A stretch of 9,189 nt of DNA from Firmicutes bacterium UBA1426. Lineage in GTDB: Bacteria > Bacillota > Clostridia > Peptostreptococcales > Anaerovoracaceae. Each line of letters begins with the position of its first letter. Within the stretch, counting starts at the first letter, position 1. The notes under the pieces are model-generated. The model had not been told where the DNA came from. It saw only the letters and a list, made by a program, of their open reading frames with translations, and searched no databases. The DNA lies in assembly GCA_002329675.1 (NCBI GenBank), contig DCUA01000188.1:1-9189 (forward strand). The letters are read 5' to 3'. The position numbers and the translations under genes are program-made. This document shows, in pieces, positions 1 to 5,393 of the stretch.

Positions 1-38
1 AACTCCATATTTTGCTCAGAATTCTGATCCCTTCGCAT
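1..38 (-). CDS. possible N-terminus of a divergent gene, cut by window edge
   Basis: A minus-strand frame opens with ATG at 38-36 and stays open to the window edge, giving MRRDQNSEQNME and a partial codon. An in-frame TGA at 53-51 limits the start to this ATG or a TTG at 44. A modest Shine-Dalgarno-like GAGGG (complement of 48-52) lies 9 nt upstream. Only 12 codons are visible, so the product cannot be named and the frame may be open by chance. A plausible minus-strand promoter at 212-240 would fit a divergent gene with a leader of about 165 nt. Confidence 0.25.
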   Translation of the reverse strand, partial: MRRDQNSEQNME

Positions 39-156
39 TTCCAAGGTCCCTCAAGCAATCAGTAGTATATCATTGCAACAATACAAGAAACTGGCAAAGA
101 GCTCTCCTTTTAATTGATCAGAAATTGAAATATAATCACTCACTGAAGTGCTTCGC

Positions 157-191
157 ATCCCGCATCTGCTAAAATTGTTCACAGATGGGAT
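157..191. other. intergenic hairpin in possible divergent leader
   Basis: Arms 157-160 plus 163-168 (ATCC, CATCTG) pair with 182-187 plus 188-191 (CAGATG, GGAT). This gives ten base pairs with a 2-nt bulge (161-162) and a 13-nt loop. It would lie in the leader of a minus-strand transcript from the promoter at 212-240. There is no T-run on either side, so it does not look like a terminator. I do not recognise it as a known riboswitch. Confidence 0.35.
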
Positions 192-211
192 ATAAATCAG
201 AAAAATGAACT

Positions 212-240
212 ATTATAAATGAGTTTGTGATTTTTATCGA
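212..240 (-). promoter_or_regulatory. candidate divergent sigma-A promoter
   Basis: On the minus strand, TCGATA (complement of 235-240, 4/6 match to the -35 consensus) is followed after 17 bp by a perfect TATAAT -10 (complement of 212-217). Transcription would start near 205 and run left out of the window. The -35 is weak, and the region is A/T-rich enough for such a match by chance. The position back to back with the nrdJ -35, with 6 bp between them, is suggestive. Confidence 0.35.
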
Positions 241-246
241 TTGTTC

Positions 247-275
247 TTGATAACCGTCCATATGTACTATATAAT
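247..275 (+). promoter_or_regulatory. sigma-A promoter of the nrdJ operon
   Basis: TTGATA (247-252) and TATAAT (270-275) are separated by exactly 17 bp, matching the housekeeping consensus at 11 of 12 positions. The expected start is near 282, giving a leader of about 41 nt before the chosen nrdJ start. That is too short to hold a cobalamin riboswitch, so control is more likely at the level of initiation. Confidence 0.75.
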
Positions 276-310
276 GGGGTACACGCAATAATAATATCTA
301 CATAATGTGG
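264..310 (+). promoter_or_regulatory. tandem direct repeat, possible NrdR-box operator
   Basis: CTATATAATGGGG (267-279) and CTACATAATGTGG (298-310) agree at 11 of 13 positions and are offset by 31 bp, about three helical turns. The first copy covers the -10 of the nrdJ promoter and the second runs into the nrdJ ribosome binding site. NrdR, the general repressor of ribonucleotide reductase genes, binds pairs of 16-bp boxes (roughly acaCwAtATaTwgtgt) spaced about 15-16 bp apart. The spacing here fits (264-279, 15 bp, 295-310), but the dyad match is imperfect. An alternative element is TGTAC (263-267) with GTACA (279-283) flanking the -10. Confidence 0.45.
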
Positions 311-313
311 AGG
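309..313 (+). promoter_or_regulatory. ribosome binding site of nrdJ, decides the start
   Basis: GGAGG lies 9 nt before the ATG at 323. The upstream in-frame ATGs at 305, 314 and 317 either precede this site or follow it by at most 3 nt, so 323 is the best start. It gives MKTVVKRDGS, the usual beginning of an ATP-cone. Confidence 0.75.
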
Positions 314-322
314 ATGATGAAT

Positions 323-2674
323 ATGAAAACAGTCGTGAAGCGGGACGGATCCGTCGTCAGCTTTAATAGCAGCAAGATTAAAAACGCAATATTAAACGCA
401 ATGCTTGAAACCAAAGAAGGAATCGACGATAAGCTCGCCGGAGACATCGCAGATGCCATTGAGAAGCAGGTTGAAAGATCTACCAGGAAAGTCAATGTTG
501 AAGATATCCAGGACCTTGTAGAAGATTTCCTCATGGCCAGTGAGAGAAAGGATGCAGCAAAAAAATACATCATCTACCGTTATGAGCGGGATAAGACGAG
601 AGATGCCAGAAAGCGCAGAGACGGGCGGATTATTTCCGAGGACTTTGTCAGCGTCTATAAGCATAAACCTTCACCCATGAATCAGCTCGGGAGTTTTGTG
701 TTCTATCGTACTTATTCCAGATGGCTGCCGGATGAGCACCGCAGGGAGTATTGGTGGGAGACGGTGAGACGTGCGGTAGAATATAACTGCAGCCTTGTCC
801 CGACTTCGAAGGAAGAAGCAGAAAAATTATATAAAAATGTCTTTGAACTCAAGCAATTCCTCTCAGGCAGAACTCTATGGGTAGGAAGCACCGATGTGTC
901 AAAATACTATCCCATGTCCAATTTTAACTGCTCCTTTCAGGTCATTGACAGCTTTGCTGCTTTCCGGGACATCTTCTACCTGCTTATGGTGGGCTCCGGT
1001 GTCGGCGTGCGGATCCTGAAGTCGGACATTGCCAAACTTCCTATGGTGCGAACGGATATAGAGATCATACACGAATCCTACACGCCTCTTTTAAAATCAT
1101 TGAGGCAGGACAGTACCGCCCTGGAGTTTAGCCACAACGATACGATAAAAATAACCATCGGCGACAGCAAAGAAGGCTGGGTACAGGCTCTGGACTACTT
1201 CCTGAAAGTCCATTACAGCACGGAATACCGCAAGATCAAAACGATTATACTGAACTACGACCAGGTCCGGAGCAAGGGTGAGAAATTAAGGACCTTTGGC
1301 GGAACGGCCAGCGGGCATTCCAGTATGAAGAACATGTTTATAAAGATCAGTAAAGTGATTGAAAAGGCCGCCAGCCGCACTACAGTAAACAAGGTTAAGC
1401 TCCAGCCCATAGATTGCCTTGATATAGCCAATATCATCGGTGAGAATGTAGTAGTTGGTGGTGTTCGGAGAACAGCAGAAATCGTTCTCATCGATCAGGA
1501 TGACAAGGCATGTATTCAGGCAAAGAGCGAGCTCTATAAAAAAGTGGATGAAAAATGGGTCATCGATTCAGAGATTGCCCATAGGCAGATGAGCAACAAT
1601 TCCATTTACTACAGGAAGAAGCCTACTCGCGAGCAGCTTCACTGGCATATCGAACAGATGCGTTATTCAGGAGAGCCGGGATGGGTCAATGAGGAGGCAG
1701 GAGCCAAGCGACGGCCTGATTTCAACGGCGTCAACCCCTGTGCAGAGATTCTCTTAGATTCAAAGGGCATGTGCAATCTGACCACAATCAACGTCATGGC
1801 CTTTGTAAAGGATGGGGTTCTTGATCGGGAAGGTCTTATGGAGGCGCAGAAGCTTTCCGCAAGGGCCGCCTACCGCATGACCTGCACCGAGCTGGAGATT
1901 CCTGAATGGAATGCCGTACAACAGCGGGATAAGCTCCTGGGCTGTTCTCTTACCGGTTGGCAGGATTTGGTGAATGCTCTGTCTCTATCACGTGAGCAAC
2001 AGGAAGAGCTTCTGCAGGAATTACGCAGCACTGCAAAGACGGCAGCAGCGGAATACGCCAGAGAATTAGGTCAGGGTGAGCCCATACTTGTTACAACGAT
2101 CAAGCCGGAAGGAACCATAAGCTTGCTGCCGGTCGTATCCAGTGGAGTGCACTTCTCCCATGCACCTTATTTTGTAAGACGGATACGGATCAGCAGCGAC
2201 GATCCGCTGGTTAAGGTATGTGAAGAATTGGGCTATCCGGTCTTCCCCGAGGTGGGTCAGGACTGGGACAGCTGCGTAACCAAGGTAGTCGAGTTTCCCG
2301 TAAAGGCACCGGCGGGTAAGCTTAAAGGTGACGTTACGGCGATCGAGCAGCTGGAAATCTATAAGATGTTCATGAGCAATTACGTGGATCACAACTGCTC
2401 CATCACAGTCCATGTGAGGGACCATGAATGGGAGGACGTAGAACAATGGGTATGGGACAACTGGGATGATACAGTGGCGCTGTCTTTCCTGTCCTATGAG
2501 GACAGCTTCTACGAACTGCTCCCATTTGAAGAAATTTCCGAAGAGGAGTATAATAAAAGGGTAGGTGAAATGAAACCGTTTATCCCTTCCTTGATCTCTA
2601 AGTATGAGAAGGAGGAAGTGGAGTATGATATAGGCAATGAAGGATGTGAGGGAGGAGTATGTCCGGTCAGATAA
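323..2674 (+). CDS. nrdJ: adenosylcobalamin-dependent ribonucleoside-triphosphate reductase (class II)
   Basis: This cytoplasmic enzyme of 783 aa (from ATG 323) reduces ribonucleoside triphosphates to deoxyribonucleotides. It uses a thiyl radical generated from coenzyme B12, so it needs no oxygen and no separate radical subunit. Residues 1-95 form an ATP-cone (VKRDGS start), the allosteric on/off domain. The catalytic barrel has the signature NPCAEI with N471, thiyl Cys473 and Glu475. Cys203 and Cys484 are the active-site redox pair, and the CEGGVC tail (Cys775, Cys780) is the shuttle re-reduced by thioredoxin. The 11-residue Cys473-Cys484 and 5-residue tail spacings equal those of Lactobacillus leichmannii RTPR (C408/C419, C731/C736). 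That enzyme (739 aa) lacks an ATP-cone, which accounts for the roughly 84-residue N-terminal shift here. The gene overlaps a kinase-like gene by 16 nt. Identification is firm; the triphosphate preference is inferred from RTPR-like architecture. Confidence 0.95.
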   Translation: MKTVVKRDGSVVSFNSSKIKNAILNAMLETKEGIDDKLAGDIADAIEKQVERSTRKVNVEDIQDLVEDFLMASERKDAAKKYIIYRYERDKTRDARKRRDGRIISEDFVSVYKHKPSPMNQLGSFVFYRTYSRWLPDEHRREYWWETVRRAVEYNCSLVPTSKEEAEKLYKNVFELKQFLSGRTLWVGSTDVSKYYPMSNFNCSFQVIDSFAAFRDIFYLLMVGSGVGVRILKSDIAKLPMVRTDIEIIHESYTPLLKSLRQDSTALEFSHNDTIKITIGDSKEGWVQALDYFLKVHYSTEYRKIKTIILNYDQVRSKGEKLRTFGGTASGHSSMKNMFIKISKVIEKAASRTTVNKVKLQPIDCLDIANIIGENVVVGGVRRTAEIVLIDQDDKACIQAKSELYKKVDEKWVIDSEIAHRQMSNNSIYYRKKPTREQLHWHIEQMRYSGEPGWVNEEAGAKRRPDFNGVNPCAEILLDSKGMCNLTTINVMAFVKDGVLDREGLMEAQKLSARAAYRMTCTELEIPEWNAVQQRDKLLGCSLTGWQDLVNALSLSREQQEELLQELRSTAKTAAAEYARELGQGEPILVTTIKPEGTISLLPVVSSGVHFSHAPYFVRRIRISSDDPLVKVCEELGYPVFPEVGQDWDSCVTKVVEFPVKAPAGKLKGDVTAIEQLEIYKMFMSNYVDHNCSITVHVRDHEWEDVEQWVWDNWDDTVALSFLSYEDSFYELLPFEEISEEEYNKRVGEMKPFIPSLISKYEKEEVEYDIGNEGCEGGVCPVR
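2651..2657 (+). promoter_or_regulatory. ribosome binding site of the kinase-like gene inside nrdJ
   Basis: GGAGGAG encodes the two glycines of the nrdJ CEGGVC tail and at the same time provides the Shine-Dalgarno for ATG 2659. The spacing is short, 1-3 nt depending on the register. The alternative in-frame ATG at 2677 is about 20 nt away, too far to use this site. Coupling to the terminating nrdJ ribosomes is likely. Confidence 0.55.
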
Positions 2675-3282
2675 TTATGACCATCAGCACACAGCCGGGT
2701 TGCGGAGGTGTTGAAATCGGTCAGCGCCTTGCGCGGCGGATACCTGCGGTCTATGTGGATAAAAAGGCAGTGGAAAAAGCCGCTCAGGGTCTTGATGCAG
2801 TGCTGGAAAACAGCAATGATTCCAAAACAAAAAGTAAGTTTTGGGAGTTGTTAGGGCAAACGCCGATATTGACAAATCTGGAATCCTACATTCCCGAAAT
2901 GAGAAGCGTAGTGAGCGATGCGGAGGTCCATGAAAAGGAAGAAGCGATACTGCTGAAGCTGGTAGGCAAAAAAACAGCTGTCGTTGTGGGCAGAGGCGGC
3001 TTCTATCGGTTCCGGGAATACCCCCGATTGATCAGGATCTTCCTGGGCGGGGATTGGCAGTACAGGCTTGATAACTACAAGCGTTTCTATTCGCTAAACG
3101 ATCAGGATGCTGAAGGATTACTGCACACTACGGATCAGGCTACGGAACGTTACATTCATAAAGTAACAGGTAAGGATATGTTGGATATTCGTAACTATGA
3201 TTTGTCGTTCAATGTGAGCCACGTGGATTTCAATTTAATAGTTGAGTTGATCTTAGAGTATGCACATCATCGATTTCAGTGA
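2659..3282 (+). CDS. cytidylate kinase-like family protein
   Basis: The 207-aa soluble protein resembles the Pfam cytidylate kinase-like family, P-loop proteins distantly related to CMP kinase. The N-terminal TISTQPGCGGVEIG (8-21) aligns with the family start ITISRQxGSGGxxIG. VVVGRGG (108-114) is the second conserved strand and loop. The stretch 161-185, with R, Y, TGK and NYDLSFN, matches the family's C-terminal substrate/lid region. The classical Walker A GKS/T is absent, and the family's usual Arg after TIS is Thr11 here. The substrate is therefore uncertain: it may phosphorylate a nucleotide or something else. It overlaps nrdJ by 16 nt and is almost certainly co-transcribed, which fits a nucleotide-pool role, though members of this family are often found without such context. 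It is not canonical cmk. Confidence 0.75.
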   Translation: MSGQIIMTISTQPGCGGVEIGQRLARRIPAVYVDKKAVEKAAQGLDAVLENSNDSKTKSKFWELLGQTPILTNLESYIPEMRSVVSDAEVHEKEEAILLKLVGKKTAVVVGRGGFYRFREYPRLIRIFLGGDWQYRLDNYKRFYSLNDQDAEGLLHTTDQATERYIHKVTGKDMLDIRNYDLSFNVSHVDFNLIVELILEYAHHRFQ

Positions 3283-3284
3283 AT

Positions 3285-3314
3285 ATGCCCCCTGCTGATA
3301 CCAGCGGGGGGCAT
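3285..3314. terminator. GC-rich hairpin between convergent genes
   Basis: Arms 3285-3297 and 3302-3314 pair over 13 bp, including one T-G pair, around an ATAC loop. The hairpin starts 2 nt after the stop codon of the kinase-like gene. No T-run follows on either strand, so it is not a textbook intrinsic terminator. The stable stem probably ends or protects the nrdJ operon transcript, and it may also serve the minus-strand small gene converging from the right. Confidence 0.6.
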
Positions 3315-3382
3315 AAGTATAATTATGATTTATGAGGTTATGTACCTCGTTGTAAAGTCATCCGTCCTAATTGTCGATAACA

Positions 3383-3565
3383 TTACTTTTGAGTGCTTTC
3401 TTCGGTATTCTTCTCGCGGAATACGGCTTTACTGATTCCAAAGCCGATAGCCAGGCCGATACCCACCGCCAGAATAATACCTCCTATTTCCATAGATGGA
3501 TTTAATTGCATTAAAATCACAGGAAGTGCAATTGCTCCTATTATTGGTAAAATAGCCTTCTTCAT
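3383..3565 (-). CDS. small glycine-rich membrane protein, function unknown
   Basis: This gene encodes 60 aa with two predicted membrane segments, roughly residues 4-20 (ILPIIGAIALPVILMQL) and 26-47. The second is rich in small residues (GIILAVGIGLAIGFGI), in a pattern like helix-packing glycine zippers. A short charged C-terminus (REKNTEESTQK) follows. Translation is well supported by AGGAGGTGA (complement of 3572-3580), whose core lies 9 nt from the ATG. The gene has its own upstream promoter and a structured leader with an intrinsic terminator, so expression is probably conditional. I do not recognise the family. Possibilities include a transporter accessory microprotein or a small stress or type I toxin-like membrane peptide, but nothing in the sequence decides this. 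Confidence 0.75.
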   Translation of the reverse strand: MKKAILPIIGAIALPVILMQLNPSMEIGGIILAVGIGLAIGFGISKAVFREKNTEESTQK

Positions 3566-3571
3566 GGTTCG

Positions 3572-3580
3572 TCACCTCCT
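3572..3580 (-). promoter_or_regulatory. strong ribosome binding site of the small membrane protein
   Basis: The minus strand reads AGGAGGTGA, a nine-base match to the 16S rRNA 3' end, with 6 nt between its end and the ATG at 3565. It is one of the best ribosome binding sites in the window and the main evidence that the 60-codon frame is a real gene. Confidence 0.8.
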
Positions 3581-3613
3581 TCCTTTTGATATCTTAAAAT
3601 GAGAATAAGACAC

Positions 3614-3646
3614 AAAAATGGACAACCATAAAACAATGGCTATCCA
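3614..3646 (-). terminator. intrinsic terminator/attenuator in the small-gene leader
   Basis: On the minus strand, arms 3646-3636 and 3629-3619 form 11 continuous pairs when G-U pairs are allowed, around a 6-nt loop. Five U's (3618-3614) follow. On the plus strand the same stem would have two mismatches, so the structure favours minus-strand RNA. It lies between the promoter at 3766-3794 and the gene starting at 3565, so it either attenuates that gene or ends a short RNA of about 145 nt. Confidence 0.65.
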
Positions 3647-3765
3647 CCCTGATAGTCTCATCTCACATAAGGACATCATATCCAAAAGGACGTAGATGAC
3701 TTACTCCGCAAGAATAGCTTTCGCTAATACTGCTTTGACCGAAGACAATTTATTTATTTTTTATT

Positions 3766-3794
3766 ATTATAAATCGCTAAAATAAAAATGTAAA
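3766..3794 (-). promoter_or_regulatory. sigma-A promoter for leader and small membrane gene
   Basis: The minus strand reads TTTACA (complement of 3789-3794), 17 bp, then TATAAT (complement of 3766-3771): 10 of 12 consensus positions with ideal spacing. The start would be near 3759. It sits directly after the terminator of the hydrolase gene, so the small gene is a separate transcription unit. Confidence 0.65.
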
Positions 3795-3795
3795 G

Positions 3796-3836
3796 AAAAA
3801 ATTAAAAGAAAGCGAGAGAAATGTTCTCCCGCTTCC
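3796..3836 (-). terminator. intrinsic terminator of the permease-hydantoinase unit
   Basis: On the minus strand, arms 3836-3824 and 3820-3808 form 13 pairs (two of them G-U) around a CAT loop. TTTTAATTTTTTC follows (3807-3795). It begins 31 nt after the hydantoinase stop codon. The plus strand also has a five-T run right after the stem (3837-3841), so it could work in both directions. Confidence 0.85.
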
Positions 3837-3867
3837 TTTTTGTATACCACCGCGTTTTCGAAACCGA

Positions 3868-5253
3868 TTAGAGATTCGGGGTCTTATGACGTACGGGCTT
3901 GCATTTGACGAATTTGCCATCGCCTTTTTTACCGACGAATTCGCCATCTTTATAAACCAGCTTGCCTCTGCTGTAAGTAGCAACTGGATAGCCCTTAAGC
4001 TTAACGCCTTCCCAAATGGTGTGGTCATAGTCGGAGTGCATATTGTTTACGCTGACCGTGAATTCCTTTTTGGGATCATAGAGCACGATGTCAGCATCAG
4101 CGCCGGGAACCAGCATTCCTTTTTGAGGAGCACAGCCGAAGAGCTTAGCCGGGTTGGTGCAGCAGAGCTCGACCGCCTTATTGAAGGTGATCCTGCCTTT
4201 ATTTGCTTCAGAGAGCATATAGGGGAACATGTTTTCTATACCTGCACAGCCATTGGGGATCTTTGTGAAATCGTCTTTGCCCCAATCTTTTTCATAAGAC
4301 TGGAACGGGCAGTGGTCGGTAGCTATTGTAGTGATATCGCCTCTCTTGATGCCTTCCCAGAGAGCATCCTGGCTGGCTTTGCCCTTCATTGGGGGAGAGC
4401 ATACGAAGTTGCGGCCATCTTCTCTCTTATAAACTTCGTTGGTAAAATAGAGATATTGGGGGCAGGTCTCAGCAAAGATAGGATAGCCTTCATCCCTGGC
4501 CTTTGTGACTTCTTCCATACCCTGGGCATTTGCCAGATGTACAATATATAAAGGAGCATTCAGGCTCTTTGCCCATTGAATGGCTCTAAAATCGGCTTCT
4601 CCTTCAACAAACTCCGGACGGCTGGCATAATGATACCAGGCAGAGGTCTTGCCTTCTGCTTTGAACTCGGCGATGAGAGTGTCAATGATTTCTTTGTTTT
4701 CTGCATGTACGCCGATGAGGGCACCTACTTCTTTAGCTTTTCTTAATACCTGGTAGAACAGACCGTCGGTAACCCCGAAGTCATAGACCATGAAGACTTT
4801 GAAGCTGGAGACGCCAAATTTAACGGACTGCTCCATGCTTTCAATCAAATCTCCGGATAAATCCTTTACGCCAGTATGGAAGGCGTAGTCTACACAGGCC
4901 TGTGGCGCACAGAGTGCATCTCTTCTTTTGACAGCATCCACCAGGTTCTCTCCGAAATCCTGAAGGACAAAGTCAAAGACTGTTGTGGTTCCTCCGCATG
5001 CAGCAGCCCTTGTTCCTGCTTCGTAGCTGTCGGCGGAAATTGTTCCGCCGAAAGGCATTTCCAGGTGTGTGTGTCCATCAATAGCACCGGGAAGGACTAA
5101 AAGGCCCTTTGCATCCACAACGGTAGCTTCCTTGTGTCCTTTCGGATCCAACTTGGCTCCAATGGCTTTGATCTTGCCGTCTTTCACCGCAATATCACCC
5201 TTAAAGGTAGCCTCGGCAGTAACGATAGTACCGTTTTTAATGATTAAATCCAT
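3868..5253 (-). CDS. D-hydantoinase / dihydropyrimidinase
   Basis: This 461-aa cytoplasmic amidohydrolase has the usual length for the family. It hydrolyses cyclic amides such as dihydropyrimidines or 5-substituted hydantoins to N-carbamoyl acids. The binuclear metal site is complete: H61 and H63 (GAIDGHTH), K152 (the lysine that becomes carboxylated, SSFKVFMVY), H183 (VHAEN), H239 (IVHLAN) and D313 (ATDHCPF). Y157, five residues after the lysine, and S287/N334 correspond to the family's substrate-binding residues. The loop after Y157 (DFGVTDG) differs from the common KGVLQVDD-like loop, so substrate range may differ. A start at 5253 is chosen because GGAGGG lies 9 nt upstream; the longer frame from 5274 would contain that site. 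It follows an Mhp1-like permease on the same strand. No carbamoylase or racemase is visible. Allantoinase is less likely from the motifs. Confidence 0.9.
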   Translation of the reverse strand: MDLIIKNGTIVTAEATFKGDIAVKDGKIKAIGAKLDPKGHKEATVVDAKGLLVLPGAIDGHTHLEMPFGGTISADSYEAGTRAAACGGTTTVFDFVLQDFGENLVDAVKRRDALCAPQACVDYAFHTGVKDLSGDLIESMEQSVKFGVSSFKVFMVYDFGVTDGLFYQVLRKAKEVGALIGVHAENKEIIDTLIAEFKAEGKTSAWYHYASRPEFVEGEADFRAIQWAKSLNAPLYIVHLANAQGMEEVTKARDEGYPIFAETCPQYLYFTNEVYKREDGRNFVCSPPMKGKASQDALWEGIKRGDITTIATDHCPFQSYEKDWGKDDFTKIPNGCAGIENMFPYMLSEANKGRITFNKAVELCCTNPAKLFGCAPQKGMLVPGADADIVLYDPKKEFTVSVNNMHSDYDHTIWEGVKLKGYPVATYSRGKLVYKDGEFVGKKGDGKFVKCKPVRHKTPNL

Positions 5254-5262
5254 CTGTTCATT

Positions 5263-5268
5263 CCCTCC
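5263..5268 (-). promoter_or_regulatory. ribosome binding site deciding the hydantoinase start
   Basis: The minus strand reads GGAGGG, with 9 nt to the ATG at 5253. The upstream in-frame ATG at 5274 would place this site inside the coding region and add seven residues (MIGGNEQ) not expected before the conserved MDLIIKNG start. Confidence 0.75.
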
Positions 5269-5312
5269 AATCATTATCTTGTACGGTTATATTGAATATG
5301 TGATGCAGATAC

Positions 5313-5347
5313 AAGTAGAAGCTTTTGGTTGCCAAAAGCTTCTACTT
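5313..5347. repeat. perfect 16-bp inverted repeat between permease and hydantoinase
   Basis: Arms 5313-5328 and 5332-5347 are exact reverse complements around a 3-nt loop (5329-5331). The repeat lies 46 nt after the permease stop and about 60 nt before the hydantoinase start. No T-run follows on either strand. In the RNA it would form a very stable stem that could stabilise or process the permease message, or partly terminate it to set unequal expression. A binding site or a short mobile-repeat remnant cannot be excluded. Confidence 0.8.
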
Positions 5348-5393
5348 ATTAGTGACCAAAACTGATCGGTTTATGAATAGTTGTAAATTTAGA

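Larger units (their letters stand above)
3566..3759 (-). ncRNA. candidate structured leader or small RNA upstream of the membrane microprotein
   Basis: Expected from the promoter at 3766-3794, this leader runs about 194 nt to the start codon. In transcript order it contains four elements. First, a hairpin with arms 3733-3723 and 3718-3708, 9 of 11 positions paired, capped by a GAAA tetraloop. Second, a stem of AGTCATCT (3701-3694) with AGAT and GACT (3663-3660, 3657-3654), with a 2-nt bulge. Third, a small alternative stem CTATC/GATAG (3655-3651 with 3644-3640) that shares bases with both the second stem and the terminator. Fourth, the terminator at 3614-3646. This layout resembles a riboswitch or attenuator, but I cannot match it to a known class. 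Confidence 0.5.

Noticed and set aside
16..27. 12-bp perfect palindrome TCAGAATTCTGA
   Set aside because: A single short palindrome in or near a possible coding start, with no promoter overlap or second copy, is not enough to call an operator.
1..304. Cobalamin riboswitch expected ahead of a B12-dependent reductase
   Set aside because: The promoter lies at 247-275, leaving a leader of about 41 nt, and no B12-box-like sequence was found upstream on the plus strand.
2066..2446. 126-codon open frame antisense to nrdJ
   Set aside because: It lies wholly inside a strongly supported gene, has no clear ribosome binding site, and its translation shows no recognisable domain.
3393..3602. 69-codon plus-strand frame antisense to the small membrane protein
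   Set aside because: It has no Shine-Dalgarno sequence, while the minus-strand frame has a near-perfect one and a sensible membrane topology.
3636..3655. AGGGTGG followed by terminator on the minus strand, resembling a T-box core
   Set aside because: Only the first seven bases match the T-box consensus; the conserved ACCGCG-like half is absent. The leader upstream is too short for a full stem I with specifier loop, and the downstream gene is not an aminoacyl-tRNA or amino-acid gene.
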